The notes: a model not told the origin generated them from the letters alone. A stretch of 64,000 nucleotides of DNA from Hyphomicrobiales bacterium (GCA_016185245.1 JACPNZ010000001.1:1-64000), one strand, 5' to 3'. Positions 16,358 to 25,967 are shown, counted from the stretch's first letter. Made by a program: numbers and translations.

Positions 16358-19300
16358 ATGAAACCGGGCATTCCGTGGAGTGTAAAGGGTATTGGGCCGG
16401 AGGTCAGGGAGGCTGCAAAACATGCTGCCCGGCGGTCCGGAATGACGCTAGGAGAATGGCTCAATTCGGTGATTCTCGATCAAGCCGAAGAAACTGCGGA
16501 GCCTGCCATGCCTAAACCGCTCTCTCCGGCAAAAGAAATTTACGAGCCGCCCAAGGCATCCCCTTCGGTGCGCCGGGATGATACTACGACGCGGCTCGAA
16601 GAGATCGCCCAGCAGCTGGCCAGGCTCGCCCGAGGCGAAGACGACGGCGCCGCGGCTCCCGTCCGGCACCTGGCCGAGCCTTTCCGTCCAGACACCGAAA
16701 AGCTCGAGCGTATTGTTTCGCGGATTGACGGCAACGAGCGCCAGACGGTCGAAGCCTTCACCGCCGTCAACGATCGACTGTCGGTCCTAGGTGGCCAGAT
16801 CGCCCAGGCGGCGCGCGCCAAGCCCATCGAGCGGCCAGAGGATGTGCCGGGATTTCCCGCCCTCGAGACGGCGATACGCAATGTCGTCGATCACATCGAG
16901 CTGAGCGAGCGCCGCCACCGTGAGACACTGCGCTCCCTGCAGGAGCGGCTCGCCGAAATGAGCGAGCGTGCGGCCGGCGCCGACAGCGACCAGCTGGTAC
17001 GCTCGGCCCCGGCCTTCGCCAGCCTGGAGCAGCGCATCAGCGATCTTGCCAGGCGGGTCGAGCGTTCGGAGGCTCAGGCTCAGGATGGCCTGCTGGAACT
17101 CCTGCGCGACGAAATCGGCCAGCTTGCCGACCGTATCGAGGAGGTGCGGGCGGCGTCCGAGGGCCTCGCCGCCCGGGCCCAGTCGACCGCCGTCAGCACG
17201 ACCCAGGGTGAGATCCGGGATATCGAGAAGCGCATTCTGGAACTGCTGCGCGAGACCCAGACCGCCCTGTCGAATCAGGCGGTCAGCGGCGAAGATCTAC
17301 AGAGGATACGCCACGAAGTGGGGACCCTCAACCGGCGGATCGACGAGCAGCGGGCCGGGTTCGCTTCGAGTCGCGATCTCGAGACATTGCGGGTCGCGGT
17401 CGAGCAGCTGTCGACCCGGGTTGCCCAGGGCCCCGACATGCGGCCGCTCGCCGACTTGGACCGCAGGCTCGGCGAAGTCGCCGGCCGGCTCGAGCAGACG
17501 GTTGCCGCCAGCCGCAATCCATCGCATTTCGCCGACCTCGAAGCCCGTATCGCCGACCTCGACAGACGGCTGGCTGAAGCGATCAGCCATCAGGACGATG
17601 GGGCGGCGCTCGCCAGTGTCGAACAGCATCTTGCCGAGGTCAGCGATCGCATCGCCAAGGCCGAGCAGCAGCTTGGCCGTTTCGACACGGTCGAGCGGGC
17701 CATCGCCCAGCTGTTCGAAGGTCTCGAACAAAGCCGCGGCATTGCCCGGGAGGCGGCCGAGGAAGCCGCCAATCGGGTGGCCGATCGGCTTGCTGCCGCA
17801 TTGCCCAAGGGCGATGCCGGGCCTTTGCCGGAGCTGAAGGCCCTCGAGGACGGTCTGCGGGTGGTGCGCGAAAGTGCCGTTGCCTCGGACCAGCGCAACC
17901 AGGAAACACTCGAAGCGGTGCATGAGACGCTCGAGCAGATCGTCGGCAAGCTGGCAGAACTGGAGACCGCCGCCACCGGCCATCAGCTGGCCATCAACAT
18001 GGCCCAGCAGGCGGCCGCTGAAGCGCTGCCTGCCGAGCCGCGCCAATCGGCCACGCCCAAGCCGGCGGTTGCTTCGATAAAATTACCGGTCGAAAGTGTC
18101 TTTGATGAGCCGGCGACGTTCCGGGATAACCTGCCTCAGATGATGCCGCTGGCCGAGCCGGCGCGGGCGGAGCCAGCCGCCGCCCCAAAGCCTAGCCTTG
18201 GCGCAACCGTGCTGCGGTCGGCTGCGGTCGACTCCCCGCCTGGCAGCGACGAATTGGCAGATGGCGACGATTTCATCGCGGCGGCGCGGCGCGCCGCGCA
18301 AGCGGCCTCGTCGCGGCCCAACACGCTGAGCGCCGACGTCAAGCCGGCCATCAAGTCGGGCGCCAACAGCCGCTTCAAGTTCACCCTGCCATTCATCAGA
18401 AGAAAGCCGCAGGCCAAGCCCATGGTATTTTCGGGTGGCAAACCGGTGTCCGATGCCAAGCCGGCAGCGCCCTCCAACAGCCGGCGCCAGCGGCTGCTGC
18501 TCGCCGTCGTGGCAGCTCTGGTGGTCGTTTCGGCCGGCACCTTCGTGTGGAAAAAAACCCATAAGCCGGCAAAACAGTCGAGCGCCATAGAGGCGCCGCT
18601 GCAATCGGGATCGGTAGCGGCGCAATCTGCGACGGAGACGGCGCCGGCTGACAAAACCATTGCCATGGTATCCGAACCGGTGGGCGATGGCAGTACCGTC
18701 GCTTCCCGGCAAACCGGCAGCCTGTCCGATCTTGTCGATACGCTGACCACCGCAGCCTTGCCGGCCCACAAGTCCGACGCCATCCTCAACTCGATCGTCG
18801 CTCAACCGGGAAGCAGCGTCGAAGCGGTCGAACCGCCGCCGGCGGAAATCGGCAGCCAGAGCCTGCGCGATGCCGCAGCCAAAGGCGATGCCACGGCCCA
18901 ATTCATCGTGGCCAGCCGCTATCTCGACGGTCAGGTCCTGACGCAAGACTTCACCAAGGCCGCCTACTGGTACCAGCAGGCGGCGACGCGTGGTCTGGCA
19001 CCGGCCCAGTACCGGCTGGCGACTTTGTTCGAGCGCGGCAAGGGGGCTCCCAGGGACATGGCAACGGCGCTGCTCTGGTATGAGCGCGCCGCCAGTGCCG
19101 GCAATGTCAAGGCCATGCACAACGCCGCCGTCATCGCGGCTGGCAGCGAGGCCGGAACACCCAACTACGACAAGGCGTTTCGCTGGTTCGGCGAAGCCGC
19201 CAAGCGCGGCCTCAAGGACAGCCAGTTCAATCTGGCGGTGCTTTACGAGCGCGGCCTCGGTGCCCGCATAGATACGGGCGAAGCGCTGTTCTGGTACGGT

Positions 19301-19501
19301 CTTGCCGCCAAGCAGGGCGATACCGACGCCGAGAAGCGGGCGGCAGAACTGGCGAAGGCGCTGCCTGCCGCGACGGCGGCCGACATCGAGAAACGCATTG
19401 CCCAGTGGAAGCCGCAACCGGCCGTCGATGACGCCAACATGGTGGCGGTTACCGATCAAGACTGGAAGCCTGTCGGCAATGTGGCGGCAACCGGCAACTG
19501 A
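16358..19501 (+). CDS. podJ: PodJ-like polar localisation protein with Sel1 repeats
   Basis: A 1047-residue membrane protein. The N-terminus MKPGIPWSVKGIGPEVREAA and a short helical segment with GMTLGEWLNSVI are typical of PodJ-like proteins in Rhizobiales. Residues about 75-560 are rich in coiled-coil heptads (many ERI, LEQRI and ADLDRRL patterns). A proline/alanine linker leads to one membrane helix around 713-731. The periplasmic part holds Sel1-type repeats at about 834-1005 (AQFIVASRYLDG, AQYRLATLFERG, SQFNLAVLYERG). No peptidoglycan-binding domain follows. PodJ organises cell poles and division asymmetry; that role here is inferred. Confidence 0.8.
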   Translation: MKPGIPWSVKGIGPEVREAAKHAARRSGMTLGEWLNSVILDQAEETAEPAMPKPLSPAKEIYEPPKASPSVRRDDTTTRLEEIAQQLARLARGEDDGAAAPVRHLAEPFRPDTEKLERIVSRIDGNERQTVEAFTAVNDRLSVLGGQIAQAARAKPIERPEDVPGFPALETAIRNVVDHIELSERRHRETLRSLQERLAEMSERAAGADSDQLVRSAPAFASLEQRISDLARRVERSEAQAQDGLLELLRDEIGQLADRIEEVRAASEGLAARAQSTAVSTTQGEIRDIEKRILELLRETQTALSNQAVSGEDLQRIRHEVGTLNRRIDEQRAGFASSRDLETLRVAVEQLSTRVAQGPDMRPLADLDRRLGEVAGRLEQTVAASRNPSHFADLEARIADLDRRLAEAISHQDDGAALASVEQHLAEVSDRIAKAEQQLGRFDTVERAIAQLFEGLEQSRGIAREAAEEAANRVADRLAAALPKGDAGPLPELKALEDGLRVVRESAVASDQRNQETLEAVHETLEQIVGKLAELETAATGHQLAINMAQQAAAEALPAEPRQSATPKPAVASIKLPVESVFDEPATFRDNLPQMMPLAEPARAEPAAAPKPSLGATVLRSAAVDSPPGSDELADGDDFIAAARRAAQAASSRPNTLSADVKPAIKSGANSRFKFTLPFIRRKPQAKPMVFSGGKPVSDAKPAAPSNSRRQRLLLAVVAALVVVSAGTFVWKKTHKPAKQSSAIEAPLQSGSVAAQSATETAPADKTIAMVSEPVGDGSTVASRQTGSLSDLVDTLTTAALPAHKSDAILNSIVAQPGSSVEAVEPPPAEIGSQSLRDAAAKGDATAQFIVASRYLDGQVLTQDFTKAAYWYQQAATRGLAPAQYRLATLFERGKGAPRDMATALLWYERAASAGNVKAMHNAAVIAAGSEAGTPNYDKAFRWFGEAAKRGLKDSQFNLAVLYERGLGARIDTGEALFWYGLAAKQGDTDAEKRAAELAKALPAATAADIEKRIAQWKPQPAVDDANMVAVTDQDWKPVGNVAATGN

Positions 19502-19513
19502 GGGCCCCATCGC

Positions 19514-20191
19514 CTATCTGACCTTGCCGGCCGGGAAGCGATGAATGGCGCGGGCTCCCAGCATCCAGACGTGATAGTCGCCGAACAGTCCGGCGAAGGC
19601 CGCGGAGGAAATGCCGAGGGCGCCGGTATAGCTGCCGAAGGCCGGCATGATCAGGCGGCGGGTATCGGCCACGAAGCAGCGGCAGCGGATGCGGTGGCCG
19701 CGCTGGGCAACTGACGCCGCCGGATGCAGGTGTCCGGCGATCTCCAATTCGCCGTCGCCGAGGGCGCGCGGCTCGTGGCGGAGCGTCACCGGTCCCAGCG
19801 CCACCTCGCCCATGATGCCGCCGCCAATGTCCTCGGGCGGCTCGGGGTCGTGATTGCCGGCGATCCAGATGGTGGGAAAATCGCCGGTGAGGGCCCGCAA
19901 CTCCGAAAGATCACCGGCATCGATCCGCTGGCGCGCTTCGCCGTCATGGAAACTGTCGCCGAGAAAGATGAGCCGTTCGGGTTTCACCGCGGCGATCACC
20001 GCGCGCAATTGTCTAAGCGACTCGCGGGTGTCGTAGGGCGGCAGATGCACGCCGCGGCGGGCGAGGCTCGAGCCCTTTTCGAGATGGAGGTCGGCCACCA
20101 GCAGGGCCTTGAAGTCCGGGGCATAGAGGGCGCCCGACAGGTCGGGGAGAAACTCGAGGCCGCCGAGACCGATTTTGTGGGTCCTAGACAA
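19514..20191 (-). CDS. pdeM: Ligase-associated DNA damage response endonuclease PdeM
   Basis: A 225-residue calcineurin-like metallophosphoesterase. All metal motifs are visible in order: DLHLEKG, GDSFHD, GNHD and GHLHP. It is the partner that normally accompanies the ligase-associated DEXH helicase in bacterial DNA repair clusters. The most plausible start is a TTG ending at 20191 (protein beginning with SRTHKIGL), which overlaps the last 8 bases of the helicase gene; no ATG fits, and longer reading frames would run deep into the helicase. The gene ends 13 bases beyond the convergent PodJ-like gene. Confidence 0.87.
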   Translation of the reverse strand: MSRTHKIGLGGLEFLPDLSGALYAPDFKALLVADLHLEKGSSLARRGVHLPPYDTRESLRQLRAVIAAVKPERLIFLGDSFHDGEARQRIDAGDLSELRALTGDFPTIWIAGNHDPEPPEDIGGGIMGEVALGPVTLRHEPRALGDGELEIAGHLHPAASVAQRGHRIRCRCFVADTRRLIMPAFGSYTGALGISSAAFAGLFGDYHVWMLGARAIHRFPAGKVR

Positions 20192-22655
20192 GCCACATGG
20201 CCTCGTCGACGAGTTCGCCTGCGGCTTCGGCGAGAAGGGCATCATGGGCCTCGCCGTAGATGGATTCGCGGCCGATCTCAAGCAGCACCGGCACGGCGAG
20301 CGGCGACACCGTGTCGAGCGCCCGGTGCACGATCTGGCCACGGATGCGCTTCAAAAACGCGCCCAGCCGGTGCACGTCGACCAACCCGTCGGCGGCATCG
20401 TCCCAGCCGGCGCGGAGCAGAATGTGATCGGGCTGGTGGGTGCGCAGCACGTCGTAGATGAGATCGGTATTGACGGTCATCTGCCGCCCGGTCTTTTCCA
20501 GGCCCGGCTGGCGCCGCTCGATCAGGCCGCCGATGATGGCGGCATTGCGAAAAGTGCGTTTCATCAGGTTCGACTCGGCCAGCCAGGCCTCGAGATCGTC
20601 GCCCAGCATGTCCTCGTCGAACAACGCCGCAAGGTCGAGCCGGCCATTGCCGATGAGGAGGGAGAGGTCGCGCACCGCCCAGATGACAAGGGCGTATTCG
20701 GAAGCGACGAAGCCCAGCGGCTGGGCTCCCTTTCGCTCGAGCCTGCGGGTGAGCAACATGCCGAGGCTCTGGTGGGCAAGACGTCCCTCGAAGGGATAGG
20801 CAACGAGATAATGCTTGTCGGCGCGCGGGAAGGTTTCAACCAGCATCTGGTTGGCCTTGGGCACCACCGATTTCCAGCGTTGCAAGCTGAGCCAGTCGCG
20901 CACCTGGGGTGGTAGCGTTACCCATACCTTGGGATTGGCCAGCATCTCGCGTACTCGCTCGGCGAGATAGGTCGATAGTGGAAACTTGCCGCCAGCATAG
21001 GAGGGGATCATCGGTTCGCGCGAGGTGGTGCGGGTGGCAAGGGCGCCGAATTCGTCGAGCCCCTCGAAGCGCAGGACTTCGCCGGAGAACAGAAAGGTGT
21101 CGCCCACCGCCAGCTGCGACAGGAACCATTCCTCCAATTCGCCGAGCACCCGCCCGCCCATGACGACGCGCTTGCCTAAACGCTTCTTCACGTGCGCCAG
21201 CCGCACCTTCAGCATTTCCTCCTCGACGATGGTGCCGACGTTGAGGCGATAGCTTTGAGCCAGGCGCGGATGGCTAAGGCGGAGCAAGCCGTCGGCCTGG
21301 CGCTTGAGCTTGGCGTAACGCTCATAGGCGCGGAGCGCGTAGCCGCCGGTCGCCACATAGTCGAGGCACTTGTCGAAATCCTCGCGGCTGAGATTGCGGT
21401 AGGTCCAGGCGCCGGTGACCTCGGCGAAGAGCGCATCCGCCGCAAACGGCCCGGCGCAGGCGCGGCCCAAGATGTGCTGGGCCAGCACGTCGAGCTTCAG
21501 AACAGAGGGATACTGGGTATCCTGGGCATTGGCCTTGGCCGCCTGCCGGGCTGCTTCGCATTCCAGCACCTCGAAGCGGTTGGAGGGCACGAGCAGGGCC
21601 TCACTCGGTGCATCGAGCCGGTGATTGGAACGGCCGATGCGCTGCAGGAGCCGGCTCGATCCCTTGGGCGCTCCCACATGAATGACCAGATCGACATCGC
21701 CCCAGTCGATGCCGAGATCAAGCGTCGAGGTGCAGACCACGGCGCGCAAGGTTCCCCTGGCCATGGCGGCTTCGACCTTGCGGCGCTGGCCGACATCGAG
21801 CGAGCCATGGTGGAGGGCGATCGGCAGATGATCGTCGTTCGCTTCCCACAGGGACTGGAACACCATCTCGGCCTGGGAGCGGGTGTTGACGAAGACCAAC
21901 GTCATCCTCGCCGCCTTGATCTCGGCATAGATCTCGGGGATCGCGTAGAGGGCCGAGTGTCCCGACCACGGCACCCGCTCGACCGACTTCAAAATGCGGA
22001 TGCTGGGCGGCGCTCCCGGCTGGCCGAGGACGAGCGGTGCGGGAGTAGTACCGGCCGGCACCAGCCAGGCGCGGAGCGCGTCCGGGTCGGCGACGGTCGC
22101 CGACAGGCCGATGCGGCGAGCCTGGGGCGCATGGGTGGCAACCCGGGTGAGCGCCAGCGACAGGAGCACGCCGCGTTTCGAGATGACGATCGAATGGAGC
22201 TCGTCGAGGATCAGGCAGCGAAGATCACGCAGCATGTGGGCGGCACCGGGATCGGCGACCAGCAGCGACACCTGCTCCGGCGTGGTGATCAGGATGTCGG
22301 GTGGCTGTTCGCGCTGGCGCTTGCGCTTGGCGTAAGGCGTGTCGCCGGTGCGCGTTTCGACGCTCACGGGCAGGCCCATCTCGGCGACGGGCGCCTCGAG
22401 ATTGCGGGCGATGTCGACGGCCAGCGCCTTGAGCGGCGAGACATAGAGCGTGTGGATGCCGGAGCGTTTGGCGCCTTGCGCCAGTTCGACGAGGCTCGGC
22501 AGGAAGCCGGCCAGCGTCTTGCCGCCGCCGGTCGGCGAGACGAGCAGCACGCTGTCGCCCTTGGCGGCGTGATCGAGCACGGCAAGCTGGTGATCCCGCG
22601 GGCTCCAGCCTCGCGCGGCAAACCAGTCGTGGAAGCGTTGCGGCAGATGACTCAT
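20184..22655 (-). CDS. Ligase-associated DEXH-box helicase (Lhr family)
   Basis: An 823-residue superfamily 2 DNA helicase of the Lhr type. Walker A is VSPTGGGKTLAGF near residue 40, the DExH box is ILDELHSIV, and motif VI appears as RIGRSNHR. The C-terminal part is the Lhr-specific winged-helix and beta region. It is set from the ATG at 22655 because MSHLPQRFHDWFAARGWSPR is the usual family beginning; the open frame continues upstream without similarity. It is directly followed by pdeM, its known genetic partner. The ATP-dependent ligase and exonuclease that often complete the cluster are not on either side. Confidence 0.9.
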   Translation of the reverse strand: MSHLPQRFHDWFAARGWSPRDHQLAVLDHAAKGDSVLLVSPTGGGKTLAGFLPSLVELAQGAKRSGIHTLYVSPLKALAVDIARNLEAPVAEMGLPVSVETRTGDTPYAKRKRQREQPPDILITTPEQVSLLVADPGAAHMLRDLRCLILDELHSIVISKRGVLLSLALTRVATHAPQARRIGLSATVADPDALRAWLVPAGTTPAPLVLGQPGAPPSIRILKSVERVPWSGHSALYAIPEIYAEIKAARMTLVFVNTRSQAEMVFQSLWEANDDHLPIALHHGSLDVGQRRKVEAAMARGTLRAVVCTSTLDLGIDWGDVDLVIHVGAPKGSSRLLQRIGRSNHRLDAPSEALLVPSNRFEVLECEAARQAAKANAQDTQYPSVLKLDVLAQHILGRACAGPFAADALFAEVTGAWTYRNLSREDFDKCLDYVATGGYALRAYERYAKLKRQADGLLRLSHPRLAQSYRLNVGTIVEEEMLKVRLAHVKKRLGKRVVMGGRVLGELEEWFLSQLAVGDTFLFSGEVLRFEGLDEFGALATRTTSREPMIPSYAGGKFPLSTYLAERVREMLANPKVWVTLPPQVRDWLSLQRWKSVVPKANQMLVETFPRADKHYLVAYPFEGRLAHQSLGMLLTRRLERKGAQPLGFVASEYALVIWAVRDLSLLIGNGRLDLAALFDEDMLGDDLEAWLAESNLMKRTFRNAAIIGGLIERRQPGLEKTGRQMTVNTDLIYDVLRTHQPDHILLRAGWDDAADGLVDVHRLGAFLKRIRGQIVHRALDTVSPLAVPVLLEIGRESIYGEAHDALLAEAAGELVDEAMWLV

Positions 22656-22809
22656 TGCGGACCAGCTTGACTTGGCCTTGCCGGCAACGCAACCGACGCC
22701 ATGGCTGTTGCCCTGACCGCTCCCCTCACCCATCGCGCGGTGCTGGCGATCGCCCTTGCCGATCATGCTGTCGAATGTCGCAGCGCCGCCGATCGGGGCG
22801 GCGGCCGTT

Positions 22810-23223
22810 TCACGCCGTCTGATAGCGGGCGATGGCCGAGCGTTCGAGGGCCGAGGTGACGAGCTTGTCGAGGCCGAGCTTGTCGCGAAGGATCGCCAGA
22901 AAGCGCAGCTCCTCCTTGCCGACGGCGAGGTCCGAGGCCGCCACCTCGACGGCCAGCGCATAGGCGGTCTCGCGGTGCTTGGGCGGCAGGGCCTCGGCGA
23001 CCAGACCGAGGAGGGCGTTGAGGCCCTCGGGCTCCTGCAGGATCTCGCCCGCCTCCTGGGCAACCGTCGTCAGCCGCGCCTGGTCGAAATGGCGGAACGC
23101 CGGCAGGTGCTTGACGATGTGGCCGATCTCGGCGAGTTCGGTGGTATTGATCCGGCCCTCGACCGCCGAGATGGTGACCATGATGTAGATGAGCGCCTGC
23201 TCGGTTGAGATGGTGCCTGACAT
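22810..23223 (-). CDS. TerB-like (tellurite resistance) family protein
   Basis: A 137-residue all-helical cytosolic protein with the acidic-metal-binding pattern of the TerB/DjlA N-terminal family: ALIYIMVTISAVEGRINTTEL, then LRFLAILRDKLGLDK near the end. Such domains occur in tellurite resistance operons but also as single genes of unknown function, as here. The ATG at 23223 is chosen since the longer frame upstream runs into repeat sequence. It may follow nothing and precede the helicase by about 150 bases; co-transcription with the helicase is possible but unproven. Confidence 0.78.
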   Translation of the reverse strand: MSGTISTEQALIYIMVTISAVEGRINTTELAEIGHIVKHLPAFRHFDQARLTTVAQEAGEILQEPEGLNALLGLVAEALPPKHRETAYALAVEVAASDLAVGKEELRFLAILRDKLGLDKLVTSALERSAIARYQTA

Positions 23224-23282
23224 GGGTGACTCCGTTTCGGGCGAAGGGCCTAGACGAGTGAGGCGCCGATGTCCAGCGGTTG

Positions 23283-23345
23283 GGGCGAATGGTGAGTGGC
23301 GAATGGGGAAGGGAGCGATTGCTTCCATTCGCCATTCGCCTCTTT
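23283..23345. repeat. Palindromic CGAATGG tract next to the long repeat
   Basis: ggcgaatggtgagtggcgaatgg is followed by cttccattcgccattcgcc, so the tract can fold into a long interrupted hairpin. Closely related units lie near 170-205, beside the other copy of the 154-bp repeat. Confidence 0.65.
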
Positions 23346-23359
23346 TCACTTTTCAAACA

Positions 23360-23513
23360 GCAGGCATAGCTCCGCCCTGGGTGGCGCCGGTTACTCCGGC
23401 CGCCGGGGGAAGAGGGCTCCACCTTAAGGGCGGAGGGGAGGCGCAGGCAGCGCTTCACCGCAGGGTAGTGGTAGGAACAAGCGGTTCTTCACCCCGCCTG
23501 CGCCGCGGATTTT
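23360..23513 (-). repeat. Long dispersed repeat, copy 2 (inverted relative to 1-154)
   Basis: Reverse complement of positions 1-154 with one mismatch. It fills the gap between the TerB gene and the SnoaL-like gene and ends 8 bases before the stop of the latter. The two copies face each other across about 23 kb. Confidence 0.92.
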
Positions 23514-23520
23514 TTCGCCC

Positions 23521-24018
23521 CTACGGCTGCAGGCCGAGCTGGCCGGCCATGGTGGCGGTGTCGATCAGGCCCCAGTGTTCGGCGATGCGGCCGTCGGCCA
23601 TGCGCACGATGTCGATGGCCTCGACGCTGAAGGTCTTGCCGCTCGCCTTCTGGCCCATGAATTCGCCGAGCTGGCTGCCGCTGAGCGTCGACTGGATGGC
23701 GAAGAGGTCGCCCTCGGCCACGGTGCGCTGGATGGTCATGCGGAGATCGGGGAAGCTCTTGCGTATGTCGGCAAGCCCCGCCTTGAAGCCGGCAACATCG
23801 GGCGAAAAGCCGGGCCAGGGGGCGTGATCGACGAAACCGGCGGCGAAGAAGCGGTCGGCGGCGTCGATCTCGCCGCGGTTGAAGACGAGATCGGCCAGCT
23901 GCCTGAAACTCTTGGCATTGGTCTCGCCGGCGGAGGTGGCGCCGGCCATGCCGTCGGGGGCGAGGGCTACGGCAGCGGTGGCAATCATGCCGGCGGCCAG
24001 GAGGGTCTTGATGAACAT
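23521..24018 (-). CDS. Exported SnoaL-like (NTF2-fold) protein
   Basis: A 165-residue protein with a Sec signal (MFIKTLLAAGMIATAAVALA) and a SnoaL/ester-cyclase-like domain. The NTF2-fold pattern is clear: NRGEIDAADRFFAAGFVDHA, then FPDLRMTIQRTVAEGDLFAI and VRMADGRIAEHWGLID. These proteins bind small hydrophobic molecules or catalyse cyclisation or hydrolysis; no specific activity can be assigned. The stop codon lies only 8 bases from the long repeat, so the gene's own terminator region has been replaced by the repeat. It is divergent from the LysR gene, which is probably its regulator. Confidence 0.8.
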   Translation of the reverse strand: MFIKTLLAAGMIATAAVALAPDGMAGATSAGETNAKSFRQLADLVFNRGEIDAADRFFAAGFVDHAPWPGFSPDVAGFKAGLADIRKSFPDLRMTIQRTVAEGDLFAIQSTLSGSQLGEFMGQKASGKTFSVEAIDIVRMADGRIAEHWGLIDTATMAGQLGLQP

Positions 24019-24161
24019 TGGGATTTCTCCTGTTTTGCCAATCCGATCAATCGGTTGGCTGGTGTCTCACGGATGTTCAGGCGCCTGTGTGGTCACTGTG
24101 GCGGGAAAGGGCGATGCAATAAAGCAGTGAGTTTGCAGGGTGGTCGTGCAAGGATGCAGGG

Positions 24162-25028
24162 ATGAATTGGGACGATCTGCGCTTTGTCCTGGCGGTTTCC
24201 CGGGGGCGAAGCCTGGCTGCGGCGGGCCGGGAGATCAGGGTTGATCCGACAACCGTCGGGCGCCGCATCGTGGCAATCGAGACGGAACTGGGGGCCAGGC
24301 TTTTCGACCGCACCGCCGAGGGCTTTTTTGCCACCCGGGCTGGCGAGATCGCCATTGCCCAGGCGCAAGCGATCGAACTCCGGACGCTGGCGCTGGAACA
24401 GGAAGTGGCGGGCAGCGATGAACGGGTCGAGGGGCCGGTGCGGGTGACGGCACTCGATGCCACCATCGACGGACTGATCATCAAGCACCTGCCGAAGCTT
24501 CTGTCGCGCCATCCCGGCCTGGAACTGACCTTCGCCTCGGATTTCAAGCTGCTCGATTTGTCGCGGCGCGAGGCCGATGTGGCGGTGAGGGCGTCCATGC
24601 CCACTCACCCCGACGCGGTCGGCCGGCTCCTGGGGCGCCAGGCGACGGGGGCCTATTGCCGGAGCGATTTCGAGGTGGGTGAAGCTCCGCCGCTGGTGGG
24701 CTTTCCCCGCTCGCTTGACGGCACCGGCATCGCCACGGCCTTGGCCTCGCTCTTTCCCAAGGGCCGCATCGTGGCCAGGGTCAACAGCGAAGGCCATCTC
24801 CTGAGCCTCGTCCGCGCCGGCGTGGGCGTGGGCCTCATCGACTGTTTTGTCGGCGACGCCGATCCCCACTTGCGCCGCGCCGTGGCCGAGCCGGTGGCGG
24901 TTTACGACATGTGGGCGGTGGCCCACGTCGACATGCGTCAGGCACCACGAGTGCGCGCGGTGATCGATTTCCTCAGCGAGATCTATGCGGAGGAGGCGGA
25001 ACTCATCCGGGGCAACCGCCCGCGATAG
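24162..25028 (+). CDS. LysR family transcriptional regulator
   Basis: A 288-residue regulator. The N-terminal helix-turn-helix is intact: WDDLRFVLAVSRGRSLAAAG then RRIVAIETELGARLFDRTAEGF. The rest is a periplasmic-binding-like effector domain (from about residue 90). It is transcribed away from the SnoaL-like gene across 143 bases, the standard arrangement for a LysR protein and its target. The effector is unknown. Confidence 0.88.
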   Translation: MNWDDLRFVLAVSRGRSLAAAGREIRVDPTTVGRRIVAIETELGARLFDRTAEGFFATRAGEIAIAQAQAIELRTLALEQEVAGSDERVEGPVRVTALDATIDGLIIKHLPKLLSRHPGLELTFASDFKLLDLSRREADVAVRASMPTHPDAVGRLLGRQATGAYCRSDFEVGEAPPLVGFPRSLDGTGIATALASLFPKGRIVARVNSEGHLLSLVRAGVGVGLIDCFVGDADPHLRRAVAEPVAVYDMWAVAHVDMRQAPRVRAVIDFLSEIYAEEAELIRGNRPR

Positions 25029-25178
25029 GCTGCGGGGGAGGTGGAGGCAGATTCGTTTCTTACGATTATGGAGTGTACATTGTTCTTCGCCGGAATCATG
25101 CGGGTGAAGCTGGCCATTATGACGTCGAATGGCCGACCATCCATTGCGGAAGCACGGCCGTAGAGAAGGAAGACAACG

Positions 25179-25967
25179 ATGACCGAGCCGCAAATCCGTT
25201 TCGACGACGGGGCCGCCTATGAGCGGATGATGGGAGGTTGGAGCCGGCTGGCGGGCGCTGTATTTCTCGAATGGCTGGCACCAGGCCAGGGCCTGCGATG
25301 GATCGACGTGGGCTGCGGCAATGGCGCATTCACCGAGCTCATCGTCGAGCGCTCGGCACCTGCCCAGGTACAGGGGATTGATCCGTCGGAGGCGCAATTG
25401 GCCTTTGCGCGGGGCCGGCACCGGGCGGGCGTGGCGGAGTTCCGCCAGGGCGACGCAATGGCGCTCCCCTTCTCCCCCGGAAGTTTCGATGCGGCGGTCA
25501 TGGCGCTGGTGATCTTCTTCATTCCCGATCCGGCCAGAGGTGTCGCCGAGATGGCGCGGGTGGCAAGTCCCGGCGGCACGGTGGCGGCCTACGCATGGGA
25601 TCTTTTCGGTGGCGGGTTTCCCCTCGAGCCTATCCAGGCCGAGTTGCGCGCCCTTGGGGTTGCGCCGCTCATGCCGCCGAGCCCCGGCGCATCCCGGACG
25701 GAAGCCTTGCGGCAGTTGTGGACGGATGCGGGGCTCGAGGCAATCGAGACGCGGGAGATCGCGGTTGAGCGGACATTCGCCGATTTTGAGGATTTCTGGA
25801 CGGTCAGCCTGCTGGGGTCGAGCATTCGCCAGACGCTCGCCGCGATGACTTCCGGCGATATGGCGTTGCTCAAGGAGCGGGTGCGGAAACGCCTGCCGCC
25901 CGATAGCGCTGGCCGTGTCACCGCTGGTGCCCGCGCCAACGCGATCAAGGGCCGCGTGCGGCGGTAG
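25179..25967 (+). CDS. Class I SAM-dependent methyltransferase
   Basis: A 262-residue cytosolic methyltransferase. Motif I for S-adenosylmethionine is WIDVGCGNGAFTELI (about residues 46-60), followed by VQGIDPSEAQLAFARG (motif II) and the post-motif FRQGDAMALPFSPGSFDAAV, all typical of the Methyltransf_11/UbiE-like group. The substrate is not evident. It follows the LysR gene by 150 bases in the same direction, and no other related gene follows. Confidence 0.85.
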   Translation: MTEPQIRFDDGAAYERMMGGWSRLAGAVFLEWLAPGQGLRWIDVGCGNGAFTELIVERSAPAQVQGIDPSEAQLAFARGRHRAGVAEFRQGDAMALPFSPGSFDAAVMALVIFFIPDPARGVAEMARVASPGGTVAAYAWDLFGGGFPLEPIQAELRALGVAPLMPPSPGASRTEALRQLWTDAGLEAIETREIAVERTFADFEDFWTVSLLGSSIRQTLAAMTSGDMALLKERVRKRLPPDSAGRVTAGARANAIKGRVRR

